DNA from: Mesobacillus maritimus
GTDB taxonomy: Bacteria > Bacillota > Bacilli > Bacillales > Cytobacillaceae
Assembly: GCF_019749255.1 (NCBI RefSeq)
Contig: NZ_JACWFH010000006.1
Span: forward strand, 1 to 64,000
Length of the DNA: 64,000 nucleotides
Direction: 5' to 3'
The position numbers were made by a program, and so were the translations under genes. Positions 9,358-18,597 of this stretch are shown here, piece by piece. The notes beneath the pieces were generated by a model. The model worked only from the letters and a program-made list of their open reading frames with translations, searched no databases and was not told the DNA's origin. Each line of letters starts with the position of its first letter. Position 1 is the first letter of the stretch.

Positions 9358-10143
9358 TTAGCTAACCTTGTTTTCAGCCTCTTGGTTCTTATCCTTTTTA
9401 CCTGGTGCAAACCATCCAATTAGAGCAATCGCCACTAACACTCCATAGAAGATTGATGTCCATAGAGGACCGTGTGGAAAGTCATGATGTAAAACACCGA
9501 TATCTTCATGGGCAAGTGTAATGACAACAAGCTTCACCCCGACCCAAGCGACAATCGCGTAGGCGGTTGTTTCTAAGGCTGGACGTGTATCAAGTAGTTG
9601 CACAAACCAAGTGGCAGCAAACTTAATTAAAATTAAACCAGCTATTCCTCCAAGCAGAATGACGGCAAACTGACCGCCATCCATCCCTCCAAAATTACCA
9701 AGGGGCGATTCCGGAAGGCCTAAGGCTAGAGCAACCGCAGCTAAAATGGAATCAATGGCAAAAGCCAGGTCAGCTAACGCAATCTTTCCAACTGTCGGCC
9801 AAAAACCCATTCCAGCAGCTTCTTCTTTATCATCCTTATGGATATCTTCATTTTTCTGACCAAATTTGGCTTGAATCACATGCTTCAATCCTAGGTAAAG
9901 AAGATAAGCGGCTCCTATCGCCTGTATATACCAAACGTTTGCAATAAAGGAAATGGCAAACAAGGCTCCAAATCGAAACACAAACGCCAAAATAATCCCG
10001 TAATTAATCGCTTTTTTCTTTTGTTCATTGGGTAAATGTTTTGCAATTACAGCCAATACAAGGGCATTGTCAGCAGATAATAACCCTTCTAGTCCAATTA
10101 GAACTAGCAATGCCCAGGCATACTCTAACCATATTGACTCCAT
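9358..10143 (-). CDS. TerC-family membrane protein
   Basis: A 261-residue, seven-helix protein with the two TerC signatures, EGLLSADNALVLAVI near residue 19 and DLAFAIDSILAAVAL in the middle; their acidic residues are thought to bind metal. Related Bacillus proteins (YceF/YkoY/MeeY) export manganese and help metalate exported enzymes. The charged loop EDIHKDDKEEAAG is cytoplasmic. GGGGAGAGG precedes the ATG and is partly covered by a hairpin arm at 10153-10188. I did not see a yybP-ykoY manganese riboswitch, which commonly precedes members of this family. Confidence 0.9.
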   Translation of the reverse strand: MESIWLEYAWALLVLIGLEGLLSADNALVLAVIAKHLPNEQKKKAINYGIILAFVFRFGALFAISFIANVWYIQAIGAAYLLYLGLKHVIQAKFGQKNEDIHKDDKEEAAGMGFWPTVGKIALADLAFAIDSILAAVALALGLPESPLGNFGGMDGGQFAVILLGGIAGLILIKFAATWFVQLLDTRPALETTAYAIVAWVGVKLVVITLAHEDIGVLHHDFPHGPLWTSIFYGVLVAIALIGWFAPGKKDKNQEAENKVS

Positions 10144-10152
10144 CTACCTCTC

Positions 10153-10188
10153 CCCTTTCCAGGTTACTAATAGAATTTCCTGAAAGGG
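10153..10188 (-). promoter_or_regulatory. Leader hairpin abutting the TerC ribosome binding site
   Basis: On the minus strand CCCTTTCAGG pairs with CCTGGAAAGGG (one bulge) and runs straight into the Shine-Dalgarno GGGGAGAGG of the TerC gene, so folding could limit translation. The rest of the 344-base gap up to 10487 shows no ORF or recognised riboswitch. Confidence 0.4.
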
Positions 10189-10467
10189 ATAAGCTATGCT
10201 AATGAAGAGACTTCAATATTTGGCAACTCCTGCACGAACAAAACCATCTTATGTTGATCATTGTTTGTTTTTTGAATCAGAGAATGATTGGGACAGCTGT
10301 TACCCAATTTTATTTACATAAAATCGTTCTTTTATACAGAACATAAATTAATCATTTATAATTTGACCAGATGTTGTACTATATGTATTCCGTCTTTTTT
10401 ATGCAGCAACCGTTCGACTTATTGTGGATGTTTCAAATCCTCCTTCCCTTTTTTAGAAAGTATAAAA

Positions 10468-10489
10468 AACCTCCATAAAAAAGGAGGTT
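10468..10489 (-). terminator. Terminator overlapping the STAS gene stop codon
   Basis: On the minus strand AACCTCC-N8-GGAGGTT is followed by TTTTTT. It overlaps the stop codon of the STAS protein gene. Confidence 0.7.
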
Positions 10490-10985
10490 AGATATCAGAA
10501 TTGATTTTTACCAGTGCGAGTCCCTTTTTCTCTAGGAGAAACTCTAAAGCAGATTTAAACGTTGAGAATGCATTAACCTCTTTTACAACGGAAAGTCCAG
10601 ATTTAACCATTACTTGAGATAATTGAGGCGAAAGCCCGACTAAATGGACTTCAATTCCCATAAGGTTTAAAGCCGTTAATAAATCTTTTAAGTATTTTCC
10701 TAAGCTCTGTAAATTGTCAACATTCTTAATGGATATCGCTGTAAAGTCAAGAATAACGGCATCTGTGGTCGTACAGCTAGCGTAATTTAATACTTTGGGA
10801 ATAATCATTTGAAACCGTTCAGACGATAACACACCCGTGAATGGAATTAAAAGAGTATTTGGTACAATGGATGGTATAATAGGCAAAGCAGTTTGCTCGA
10901 TGAGGTCTTCTAGTTCATTTACCCTGTTCTGTAGTTGGTTTATTGTCTCCCGCATTGACTTTATATCATTATTTTTCTTCTCCAT
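10488..10985 (-). CDS. STAS-domain protein, RsbR-like
   Basis: A 165-residue soluble protein. Residues 1-35 form a charged coiled coil (heptad-like QLQNRVNELEDLIEQ); residues of about 45-155 form a STAS domain (PFTGVLSSERF, then DAVILDFTAISIKNVDNLQS). The layout resembles the C-terminal half of RsbR stressosome proteins, without a sensory N-terminal domain. In RsbRA the loop after the DLSG-like strand holds a phosphorylated threonine. Here the loop reads AISIKNVDN, so a serine may serve or phospho-control may be lost. No kinase or phosphatase partner is adjacent. It seems monocistronic with its own terminator. Confidence 0.8.
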   Translation of the reverse strand: MEKKNNDIKSMRETINQLQNRVNELEDLIEQTALPIIPSIVPNTLLIPFTGVLSSERFQMIIPKVLNYASCTTTDAVILDFTAISIKNVDNLQSLGKYLKDLLTALNLMGIEVHLVGLSPQLSQVMVKSGLSVVKEVNAFSTFKSALEFLLEKKGLALVKINSDI

Positions 10986-11132
10986 AAACTCCCTCTATGC
11001 TTTCATTATTTAATCATTTAACCTATATTATATATCCCATTTTTCTTAAATTGAAACCTAGAATCACCATTTTATTCGGTGCCTACATTCTCGAAAAATA
11101 ATGGTTCACGGTGCTTACCTGGTAAAAAAGAG

Positions 11133-11182
11133 GATGGACCACTAAGCCTTGTTTATTCCACAATGACTTAATGGTCCATCCC
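11133..11182 (-). terminator. Terminator downstream of isochorismatase-like gene
   Basis: GGATGGACCA and TGGTCCATCC form a 10-bp stem, extended by imperfect pairing, just beyond the stop at 11191 on the minus strand, followed by TCTTTTTT. Confidence 0.65.
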
Positions 11183-11190
11183 AATGATTA

Positions 11191-11748
11191 TCACCTATAG
11201 GTATGATGCAGGGGGGTGAATAAATCTTCATCTGAATTTCTTACCATTGAAAAGTGATCAACATTGTAATGGCCATGGAGCGTTTCATTATGATGGTTGA
11301 TTATTTGTTCAGCACTTAGTACTTTACTGTCTGTTGTCGAATGTCCATCTCCGACTAATGTGACATCAAACCCCTTTACGGTGGCTGTTCTGACTGCAGT
11401 ATCTATACAATGTTGGGTTACACAACCCATTATCACCACATGTTGGATTGCTTGAGATCGTAAGTGATCAAGAAGCCCTGTACCATGAAAGGAATTCGTT
11501 GCTGATTTATCAAAGGACTTCGCATCCTTAGGGACATGAATGTTTTCATGTACTTGAAACCCCTTCCCTCTGCCTTCTGCGACATCTAAATCTCGTACAA
11601 AGACAACTGATACATTGCATTTACTTGCTTTTTCAATTACTTTATTGATGGTTGAAATGAGATGTTCTTTCTTGAAAACAGCTTCTTCTACTGGGCTTCC
11701 TTCAATTAAATCTTGCTGGGCATCAATGATTAACAAAGTTTGCTTCAA
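11191..11748 (-). CDS. Isochorismatase-family cysteine hydrolase
   Basis: A 185-residue enzyme. The catalytic aspartate is in IDAQQDL near the N terminus and the nucleophilic cysteine in VIMGCVTQHCIDTAVR (about residues 107-122), with the conserved cis-peptide region just before it. The family hydrolyses nicotinamide, isochorismate, N-carbamoyl amino acids and similar substrates; nothing here identifies the substrate. The ATG has a GAGGGGAAGAA-type site before it. It stands alone, with a terminator after it and the GNAT gene divergent upstream. Confidence 0.85.
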   Translation of the reverse strand: MKQTLLIIDAQQDLIEGSPVEEAVFKKEHLISTINKVIEKASKCNVSVVFVRDLDVAEGRGKGFQVHENIHVPKDAKSFDKSATNSFHGTGLLDHLRSQAIQHVVIMGCVTQHCIDTAVRTATVKGFDVTLVGDGHSTTDSKVLSAEQIINHHNETLHGHYNVDHFSMVRNSDEDLFTPLHHTYR

Positions 11749-11986
11749 TTGTTCTTCCCCTCTCTATTTGCGAATGCTTTTGAGGTGACTTCTAATTAAT
11801 ATAAAGTTGATATAATGTGTTAGAAAATTCAAACATTAAAATAATAACACATAAACGTTGGGTAATCACTTAAAATATTGTATTGGATGATCGATAAGTA
11901 GGCTGGAAAAGAGGGATTTAATTCATTTTCAGAGTCATATTTATCTGATCGTTTAAACATTAAAATCTAACATAGGAGCTTATCAT

Positions 11987-12517
11987 ATGAATCTAAATAT
12001 AAGGCAAGAACAACCTGAAGATTACCAGACAACCGAGCAAGTAGTGAAAAGTGCGTTCTCAACTGTAGAATTTAGTGACAAACAAGAGCATGTCCTTGTC
12101 GACCGCATTCGGAAATCGGATGCGTTTATTCCAGAGCTTTCCTTGGTTGCATTCAATCAGGAAAACGAAATGGTTGGACATATTCTGTTATCAAAAATTC
12201 AAATTACCGATGGTCCAAAATCGGTCGAATCGTTGGCACTTGCCCCCGTTTCGGTTGCCCCTGAATATCATCGAAAAGGCATTGGAAGTCAATTAATCTA
12301 TGCTGCAATTGAAAAAGCAAAACAGCTTGACCATCATTCAATCATTGTATTAGGCCATCCAACCTATTATCCTAAGTTTGGATTTAAATCAGCCTTTCTT
12401 TGGAAGATTCGTGCACCTTTTGATGTGCCCGATGAAGTCTTTATGGGGTTAGAATTAACTGAAAATGCCCTCGAGCATGTACAGGGAGTCGTTCAGTACT
12501 CGAAAGCTTTTGAATAG
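11987..12517 (+). CDS. GNAT N-acetyltransferase, YhbS-like
   Basis: A 176-residue protein. The acetyl-CoA-binding motif A is in SVAPEYHRKGIGSQLI and the C-terminal segment GHPTYYPKFGF is typical of YhbS-type acetyltransferases. AGGAG precedes the ATG. The substrate cannot be told from sequence. It is a single gene, convergent with the sugar transporter and separated from it by a strong shared terminator. Confidence 0.88.
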   Translation: MNLNIRQEQPEDYQTTEQVVKSAFSTVEFSDKQEHVLVDRIRKSDAFIPELSLVAFNQENEMVGHILLSKIQITDGPKSVESLALAPVSVAPEYHRKGIGSQLIYAAIEKAKQLDHHSIIVLGHPTYYPKFGFKSAFLWKIRAPFDVPDEVFMGLELTENALEHVQGVVQYSKAFE

Positions 12518-12562
12518 CATGGAAGGAACAATTTTAATGTGCGGTTGTTAGGATCAAAAAAA

Positions 12563-12611
12563 GGATGAATCACCTATCTTTGTTAATTCAACAAAGATAG
12601 GTGATTCATCC
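12563..12611. terminator. Strong bidirectional terminator, 22-bp arms
   Basis: GGATGAATCACCTATCTTTGTT and its exact complement flank a five-base loop, with A-run and T-run outside. It lies between convergent GNAT and GPH transporter genes. Confidence 0.9.
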
Positions 12612-12626
12612 CCGATTTTTTTGTTT

Positions 12627-14048
12627 CTATTGCATGATGGATTGATCTCTCTTCTCGCCAACACGTTTTGCACCGATTTCTGCTCTAATTTGAGGCATGT
12701 ATTTTTCATGGTTGAATAATGCGACGACAATAACAGTCAAGAGTAAGACAATTAATGGAATGTAGATAAATAGTGCCTTCATGGCAAAGATTGAACTATC
12801 TGGTTGCTCTACCGCGTTAGGAATGTAATGACCAAAAGCAAGAACCCAACCTACCATTGCCGAAGACAAGCCTTGGCCAATCTTCATCCCTGCACTTGTA
12901 ATGCTAAACGCAGAACCTTGAACGGGAATTCCAGACTTCCAATACACGAGGTCGCCGACATCGGCCACGATGGCACTTGCACCTGCAATTAGTGGACCGG
13001 TACCAACGGACTTGATGATCAAACCAATCAATAACCATGTAACATTTTCGGAAAACATCCAGCAAATAACGGATCCTACTACTCCAAGAACTAACCCCGC
13101 CAATAATGTGTTTCTCAGGCCGAATTTTTTTACAATTTTAGGAGCAAAGATTAAGGCTGCAATCGATGGTAACATGGATGCCATGCTTAACGGCCCCATC
13201 AGATTTGGGTTATCGAAGATATAGGTAACATAATAAACTTGTACGCCATTCCCTGTCATAGCCAAATACATTAAAACATATAAAAGAATTGCGAATATGA
13301 AAAACTTATTCTTTAATAAGGCTTTAAAAGTAGGAGCAAATGACGTTTTCTGATTCTTATCAATCTTCTCCGCAATGTTCCGTTCTTTTACAAACCAACC
13401 TGTTGTCATCAAAGGCAATGCACAAAGGAAGGCAGCGATTAGTGCCGTTAAGGTCCATCCTTTTTGTCCGCCACCTAAGTTACTAACAAGTGCCATGGTA
13501 AACGAAGTAATCAAAAGGACCCCGGCAATGGCAAACATAAAGCGGATACTTCCCAAAGCTACACGTTCCTCTGGTTCTTTCGTCATGAACGATGTCAAGG
13601 AAGAATAAGCCACATTATTTGCAGTGTAAAATACAGCTGAAATCAATAAATATAGAATTAAAACATAGATAATTTGTGCGGTGCTTCCCCATGAACTTGG
13701 GACATTAAAGATCATAAATGTTAATAATGCCAGTGGTGGGGCTGTCCAGAAAACCCATGGCTTGGCTTTCCCCATTTTTGATTTCGTATTATCAATGATG
13801 TTTCCCATAAATAAATCGGAAATTCCATCAAATAGACGGGCGACTAAAATAATCGTCCCAATAATTCCGGCTGCCATCCCAACAGTATCGGTTAAGTAAA
13901 TCGTCATAAAGGATGCAATAAATGTCCAACTAAAATTAGCTCCAAAATCTCCCAACCCAAACGCCAATTTTTCCCTCATTTTCAGTTTATAAGGTTGTTC
14001 CGTTTTCCCCTTTTTAACCGTATTGGATGTTGCTAATTCCATCACCAT
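12627..14048 (-). CDS. GPH-family sugar:cation symporter
   Basis: A 473-residue polytopic protein. It has the glycoside-pentoside-hexuronide features: FGLGDFGANFSW at the first helix and VARLFDGISDLFMGNIIDNTKSKMGKAKPW in the 2-3 loop with the conserved D and K/R residues. These carriers move glycosides with H+ or Na+. The gene lies 129 bases downstream of the GH3 glycosidase, same direction, with a hairpin and a cre-like box between, so it can be read from its own promoter. It probably imports beta-linked disaccharides that the GH3 enzyme then splits. Confidence 0.88.
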   Translation of the reverse strand: MVMELATSNTVKKGKTEQPYKLKMREKLAFGLGDFGANFSWTFIASFMTIYLTDTVGMAAGIIGTIILVARLFDGISDLFMGNIIDNTKSKMGKAKPWVFWTAPPLALLTFMIFNVPSSWGSTAQIIYVLILYLLISAVFYTANNVAYSSLTSFMTKEPEERVALGSIRFMFAIAGVLLITSFTMALVSNLGGGQKGWTLTALIAAFLCALPLMTTGWFVKERNIAEKIDKNQKTSFAPTFKALLKNKFFIFAILLYVLMYLAMTGNGVQVYYVTYIFDNPNLMGPLSMASMLPSIAALIFAPKIVKKFGLRNTLLAGLVLGVVGSVICWMFSENVTWLLIGLIIKSVGTGPLIAGASAIVADVGDLVYWKSGIPVQGSAFSITSAGMKIGQGLSSAMVGWVLAFGHYIPNAVEQPDSSIFAMKALFIYIPLIVLLLTVIVVALFNHEKYMPQIRAEIGAKRVGEKRDQSIMQ

Positions 14049-14090
14049 TCACTCCCATCTGAAATAAAAATTAGTAGACAACCGAAATTT

Positions 14091-14104
14091 GGATACGCTT
14101 TCAT
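14091..14104 (-). promoter_or_regulatory. Candidate CcpA cre box
   Basis: TGAAAGCGTATCCA on the minus strand matches most of the cre consensus TGWAANCGNTNWCA (two mismatches near the 3' half). It sits about 45 bases upstream of the GPH transporter start, suiting carbon catabolite control. Confidence 0.45.
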
Positions 14105-14139
14105 TTTATCAATCTATTTCTTTACTAAATTGGGGAAAA

Positions 14140-14168
14140 GAGGACTAAAATCAACGATTTTAGCCTCT
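14140..14168 (-). terminator. Hairpin 3' of GH3 gene
   Basis: On the minus strand GAGGCTAAAATC pairs with GATTTTAGTCCTC around a short loop and is followed by TTTTCCCC. This probably ends or attenuates the GH3 transcript before the transporter gene. Confidence 0.6.
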
Positions 14169-14177
14169 TTTTGCTTG

Positions 14178-16271
14178 TTATTTTGTAACCAATAACGTTA
14201 CTTTCCCTTGGATTAAATCTTTGTTTGCACTGCTATTGCCAATGTAGACTTCATAGTCGATATCTTCTAGCTCCCATCCATTGGTCTCTGGATTAAACCA
14301 TTTCACCTTTTCAATCGGGCAGGAGATTTCAACTGTTTTCGTTTCGCCTGGCAACAGGTTGATTCTTTCAAACCCGCGTAATACTTTCACTGGACGATCA
14401 ATCTTGGATTGACTGAACCCAACATACATCTGAACAACTTCCGCACCTTCCCGCTCACCTGTATTGGTAACATCGCATGTAGCAAAGATATTTTCTCGGG
14501 TAACATCAAATGAAGCATTGGAAATATTGAAAGTAGTATAAGATAACCCATATCCGTAAGGCAATGAAGGTTCAATGCCTTCCTTCTCGAGTTTGGTATA
14601 ACCATGATAATATCCATACGTAATTTCTTCTGCTTCCCAATCAATTTGTGGAAGATGCTTTTCATCTGTAGGAACCACAAATGGCAATTTTCCTCCTGGG
14701 TTAACGTCTCCAAACAAAGTTTTGGCAATGGCAGTACCGCCTTCCATTCCTGGATAATAAGCCATTAGAATCGCAGAAACATCCTTTTTCCATTCTTCAA
14801 TCATGATCATGTTCCCGCCAATTAGGACGGCTACTGAATTTTTATTCACTGGTCCAACTGCCTTAATTAATTCGACTTCATCATCATGGAGTCCAAGTGT
14901 TTCTTTTCTATCGCCACCCGCAGCATCAAATTCTCCACCAATGGCTGTCATATCAAGATCATCTGAAGTGTTTTCAATAAACTCCCCTTCATCGTCATGG
15001 TTGAAACCGACAACAAAGACGACCGCATCGACCGAACTTGCTAACGCTTTCGCTTTTTCCACATCTTGCCCATCATCAAAAATCACTTCTGCATCTGGAA
15101 CTAAGTTTTTCACTCCTTCTAAAGGAGTCACAACATATTTCGGATAAACACGGCTGGAACCATGATCGCCGATATTTTCTTGGTCCCCAAGCTTCCCAAT
15201 AATTGCTACCTTCTTCGTTTCAGATTTAGAGAATGGGAGAGTCTTATTATCATTTTTCATTAAGGTCATTGATTTTTCAGCCGCTTCAAGTGCCAAAGCA
15301 ATATGGTCTTGACTCCCTAATAGTTCTTCTCCATATTCCTTGTCATCTGCTTCTGTGAAAGCAAGTAAAGTCCTGATGATCCGAACTGCAGCATCATTGA
15401 TTCTTTCTTCAGGGACTTGACCATTTCGAACAGCATCCACTAGTTTATCCCCAAAGCGATGCGTATCGTTCATCTCAATATCCATGCCGCCATTCGCTGC
15501 ATCGACAGTATCGCGAATTCCCCAGATAAAGTCACTTATCACAAACCCATCAAAATCCCATTCTTCTTTTAATACTTGATTTAATAAATAATCATTATGC
15601 CCACAATGAGGACCTTGGTATTTGTTGTATGCACTCATGACACTCGCAGCACCGGCATCAATGGTATCTTTAAAATGCGCTAAGTATACTTCTCGCTCGG
15701 TGCGCTTATCTGCTTTTACATTTACTTTAAATCGCGCATTTTCCATACTGTTAAATGCATAATGCTTCACGCAGGCAATCACGTTTTCACTTTGAACACC
15801 ATTTGTTAAAGCAGTGCCCATTGCTCCTAAGTGGAACGATTCTTCCCCGTAGGTTTCCTGGCTTCTTCCCCAACCTGGGTTTGGCGGAAGATTGATACAC
15901 ACGCCACCGAAGAGATTTCCTCCGGATGCACGAATCTCTTTCCCGATTGCCTTCCCGATCCGTTCTTCTAGGTCTCTATCAAATGTCGCACCTCTTGACA
16001 TTGATACTGGGAAACAGGTTGTTTTTCCTGTCCCCGTCACTGCTCCACGTGGCCCGTCTACAAATTTCATTGCTGGTACCCCTAGACGTTCAATTCCGCC
16101 AGCTTCGTAAGGAGTTTCATTATAGTGCTTGCCTTTCTTTAATTCTTCTATCATATCTTCAAGAGTGATATTTCCACTCATTAAATAGACCTTTTCATCA
16201 AGAGTCAATTGATCAACAATTTCTTTTGCTTTTTCGGTATAGGATAATCGAGTTTGCTTGTCTACTTTCAC
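14178..16271 (-). CDS. Glycoside hydrolase family 3 beta-glucosidase
   Basis: A 697-residue enzyme with no signal peptide, so cytoplasmic. The N-terminal barrel carries PNPGWGRSQETYGEE and KHYAFNS, and the nucleophile Asp247 in GFVISDFIWG. A second alpha/beta sandwich domain follows (FVVGFNHDDEGEF), then a C-terminal fibronectin-III-like domain from about residue 590. This is the usual three-domain GH3 layout and length. Likely activity is beta-glucosidase or beta-xylosidase on imported glycosides. The start codon is GTG behind GGAGGAGTAACT. It is divergent from the AraC-family regulator at 16494 and upstream of the GPH transporter. Confidence 0.9.
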   Translation of the reverse strand: MKVDKQTRLSYTEKAKEIVDQLTLDEKVYLMSGNITLEDMIEELKKGKHYNETPYEAGGIERLGVPAMKFVDGPRGAVTGTGKTTCFPVSMSRGATFDRDLEERIGKAIGKEIRASGGNLFGGVCINLPPNPGWGRSQETYGEESFHLGAMGTALTNGVQSENVIACVKHYAFNSMENARFKVNVKADKRTEREVYLAHFKDTIDAGAASVMSAYNKYQGPHCGHNDYLLNQVLKEEWDFDGFVISDFIWGIRDTVDAANGGMDIEMNDTHRFGDKLVDAVRNGQVPEERINDAAVRIIRTLLAFTEADDKEYGEELLGSQDHIALALEAAEKSMTLMKNDNKTLPFSKSETKKVAIIGKLGDQENIGDHGSSRVYPKYVVTPLEGVKNLVPDAEVIFDDGQDVEKAKALASSVDAVVFVVGFNHDDEGEFIENTSDDLDMTAIGGEFDAAGGDRKETLGLHDDEVELIKAVGPVNKNSVAVLIGGNMIMIEEWKKDVSAILMAYYPGMEGGTAIAKTLFGDVNPGGKLPFVVPTDEKHLPQIDWEAEEITYGYYHGYTKLEKEGIEPSLPYGYGLSYTTFNISNASFDVTRENIFATCDVTNTGEREGAEVVQMYVGFSQSKIDRPVKVLRGFERINLLPGETKTVEISCPIEKVKWFNPETNGWELEDIDYEVYIGNSSANKDLIQGKVTLLVTK

Positions 16272-16493
16272 AGTTACTCCTCCATTCTAGTTTTCACTTA
16301 TCGTTTTTTTACAGTAAAACCGTTTCTGAAAAAATCTTCCTGGATGAATATCGAAAGATGAAACCAACTCCCTTTCCACTTTCTAGTATAGTAAAATACC
16401 TCTGCCACTAAATTGTAACTGCTTTCATAGACTGAATATTGTATAATTTCAATATAAATAGTAAATATATTACAAGTTTGAGAGAGTGATAGT

Positions 16494-17729
16494 ATGCTTT
16501 TTTCTTTTAATGACAAAGAACTAGATTTTATCTGCTCGATGATACAGGAAAATACTGCGTTGCCGATCATGATCGGTTCTGAGGGGCGCATTATAAAGGA
16601 ATTCGCCCCAAACTATCATGAACATCCTCTCATTGAAAAACATGATATTTATGTACAACTACTTGATCACATCCAGGGAAGAATGGACATCCCCATCATC
16701 AAGACAGTCAATAAGCTAGAATATTACCTATGTATCCATACAAAAGACAAAGAAGAGAGAGTCGTTAGTTTCCTTATAGGTCCTTGTTTAGTAGAAAAGG
16801 TAACCCAACAAGCTTTTTACCATTACATAGAATCTTACAAGATTCCACGTTATGCAAAAGATCCGCTGCATGCCTATTTACAATCACTACCCATCTACAC
16901 AAAGTTCCATCTATCCAGGATTGGACAGTTATTTTACTATTTGCTTTACAGAACCCCTATTGATCCATCCGAAATCATTGAGGAAGGTAGCTCATCAGGA
17001 AAGCTTCGTTATTTTGAGGACGATATGGAATTTATCATGTCTAAGAAACGCGCGGAAGAAAAATTACATCATGATAATTTAGCAGAGAGGAAACTACATA
17101 ATTGGGTGAAAGAGGGATTAACAGAAGAAATAAAAGAATTCTTTTCATCTACTACCACGCTTGATGGACTGGGTACGGTGACGAAGAACAATCCCGTTCG
17201 AAATGATAAAAATCTGGGCATAACCATGGTCGCCCTCGCAAGCAGAGCTGCAATGGATGGTGGCTTGCATTCGGAAATCGCTTATACCGTAAGCGATATG
17301 TTTATTCAGCGGATTGAAGATGATCCTAGCTTTAAGCAGCTACTTTCCTTTACGAAAGAAGTGTTTTTGGAATATGCAGACCTTGTTCGGAAGATGAAAA
17401 CAGATAATTTTTCAAAAACCGTCGTTTCGGTCCAACAATATATTTACAATCATCTTTATACGAAAATTGACCTTGAAACACTTGCAGAACATGTCCACCT
17501 TCACCCTAATTACCTCTCCAGATTATTTAAACAACAAGTCGGGGTCACGATTAGTGAATACATCCTACAAGAAAAAGCAAAAGAAGCAAAAAACTGGCTA
17601 GCCTACTCCGAATTAACCATCACAGAAATCGCCAATCAATTAAACTTCCATGACCAAAGCCATTTTATCAAAACTTTTAAACGCATCTATGGGATTACGC
17701 CTAAGCAGTACCAGCTGAAAAAGCATTAA
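16494..17729 (+). CDS. AraC-family transcriptional regulator of the GH3/GPH locus
   Basis: A 411-residue regulator. The C-terminal 100 residues are a two-HTH AraC domain (LETLAEHVHLHPNYLSRLFKQQVG, then LTITEIANQLNFHDQSHFIKTFKRIYGITPKQY). The N-terminal 300 residues form a YesN-like ligand-sensing region without a receiver domain or membrane helices. Divergent placement 222 bases from the GH3 gene suggests it activates the glycoside genes when the sugar is present. GAGAGAGTGATAGT precedes the ATG and TATAAT occurs at 16442. Confidence 0.9.
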   Translation: MLFSFNDKELDFICSMIQENTALPIMIGSEGRIIKEFAPNYHEHPLIEKHDIYVQLLDHIQGRMDIPIIKTVNKLEYYLCIHTKDKEERVVSFLIGPCLVEKVTQQAFYHYIESYKIPRYAKDPLHAYLQSLPIYTKFHLSRIGQLFYYLLYRTPIDPSEIIEEGSSSGKLRYFEDDMEFIMSKKRAEEKLHHDNLAERKLHNWVKEGLTEEIKEFFSSTTTLDGLGTVTKNNPVRNDKNLGITMVALASRAAMDGGLHSEIAYTVSDMFIQRIEDDPSFKQLLSFTKEVFLEYADLVRKMKTDNFSKTVVSVQQYIYNHLYTKIDLETLAEHVHLHPNYLSRLFKQQVGVTISEYILQEKAKEAKNWLAYSELTITEIANQLNFHDQSHFIKTFKRIYGITPKQYQLKKH

Positions 17730-17827
17730 CAGAATCAGTATACGTTGATTTCACACTCCATATTTTTATGTATATTTGCTTTAAGTAAAAAAACAAAACG
17801 CATGTTCTCATTTATACTTTATCATGC

Positions 17828-17833
17828 TATACT
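17828..17833 (+). promoter_or_regulatory. -10 element of the toxin-like transcript
   Basis: TATACT in a TGCTATACT (extended-like) context lies about 80 bases before the small hydrophobic peptide frame at 17910. A good -35 box was not obvious. Confidence 0.4.
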
Positions 17834-17909
17834 AAAGAAGCAATAGAATAGGTTTACTCAAGGGTGGTCGGCACATCCCCAAATAGAAAAGGGGTTGTGC
17901 TGAATAACA

Positions 17910-17987
17910 GTGTTTGAGTCTTTAACGTTTGCTACCTTAATCGTAGCCGTACTGTCATTTAACCCCAAAAATAATGTCGAGGTTTGA
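17910..17987 (+). CDS. Small hydrophobic peptide, putative holin-like type I toxin remnant
   Basis: Reading from GTG gives 25 residues, VFESLTFATLIVAVLSF then NPKNNVEV: one membrane-spanning segment with the FESL(x)FATLIVA pattern that I recall from Bacillus putative holin-like toxins. Those usually begin M-T-V-F-E; here the matching codon is ATA (17904-17906) rather than ATG, so the start is either the GTG or has been lost. A leader hairpin (GGCACATCCCC / GGGGTTGTGCT) precedes it and a TATACT box lies upstream. In type I systems an antisense RNA from the opposite strand would control it; I could not identify one. The surrounding 313-base gap (17730-18042) has no other gene. Confidence 0.5.
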   Translation: MFESLTFATLIVAVLSFNPKNNVEV

Positions 17988-18042
17988 ATAAAAAGCGAGT
18001 TACCTTATCTATAAAAAAACAAGGCCGTATTGGCCCTGCTTC

Positions 18043-18432
18043 TTAATTGACTATTACCTTTCCAACCATTCCTTCTTGGGCATGGTAACGACAGATCAGC
18101 TCATATGTACCAGGCTTATCCGGTTTCACGGTAATGGTTTTTTCTTTTCCCGGCTGGACTTCTGCGTCAATACTAAGCTCTTTGACTGTGAAGGTGTGTT
18201 CTTTCCTACCAACGTTTTTCAATTTCAACGTAGTACTTTTTCCATTGGGAATAGTGATATCTTTTGGATTAAAGAAATCATCGTTTAACTCAACTACTAT
18301 CTCTTTTTCCGGTTCCATAGGCTGTGTTGCAACACGTGAATCGGCAAATACACCGAGTGAGCCAAAAGTTGTCACAACCACAAACATTGCAACTAAGACC
18401 AACAATCCTGTTAACCACTTTTTCACAGACAT
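18043..18432 (-). CDS. Secreted or membrane-anchored cupredoxin-domain protein
   Basis: A 129-residue protein. An N-terminal hydrophobic segment (about residues 5-29, ending FADS) acts as a signal peptide or anchor, followed by a cupredoxin fold. The copper ligands are visible: His in RKEHTF, then Cys, His and Met in LICRYHAQEGMVG. These proteins hold type 1 copper outside the membrane and move electrons or carry copper to oxidases. The ATG at 18432 is preferred over an upstream TTG since AAGGAGGG lies seven bases before it. The gene ends near a short GGCC hairpin (18022-18038). No partner oxidase is adjacent. Confidence 0.85.
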   Translation of the reverse strand: MSVKKWLTGLLVLVAMFVVVTTFGSLGVFADSRVATQPMEPEKEIVVELNDDFFNPKDITIPNGKSTTLKLKNVGRKEHTFTVKELSIDAEVQPGKEKTITVKPDKPGTYELICRYHAQEGMVGKVIVN

Positions 18433-18597
18433 TCTCAATCCCTCCTTTCATTACCCCTATTTTCTACCATTTTATAAAATAATATCTATGTAAATTGGGT
18501 TTCAGTGTGCGGAAAATGACCTCTTTCGTTTATTCGCCACTTTAAAAAAATAAAAAACCTCCTTTAGAACAGGGGGGGTTATCTAAGTTTATTTGAG

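Noticed and set aside
10144-10487. yybP-ykoY manganese riboswitch before the TerC gene
   Set aside because: I could not find the conserved internal-loop segments; only a simple hairpin next to the ribosome binding site is visible.
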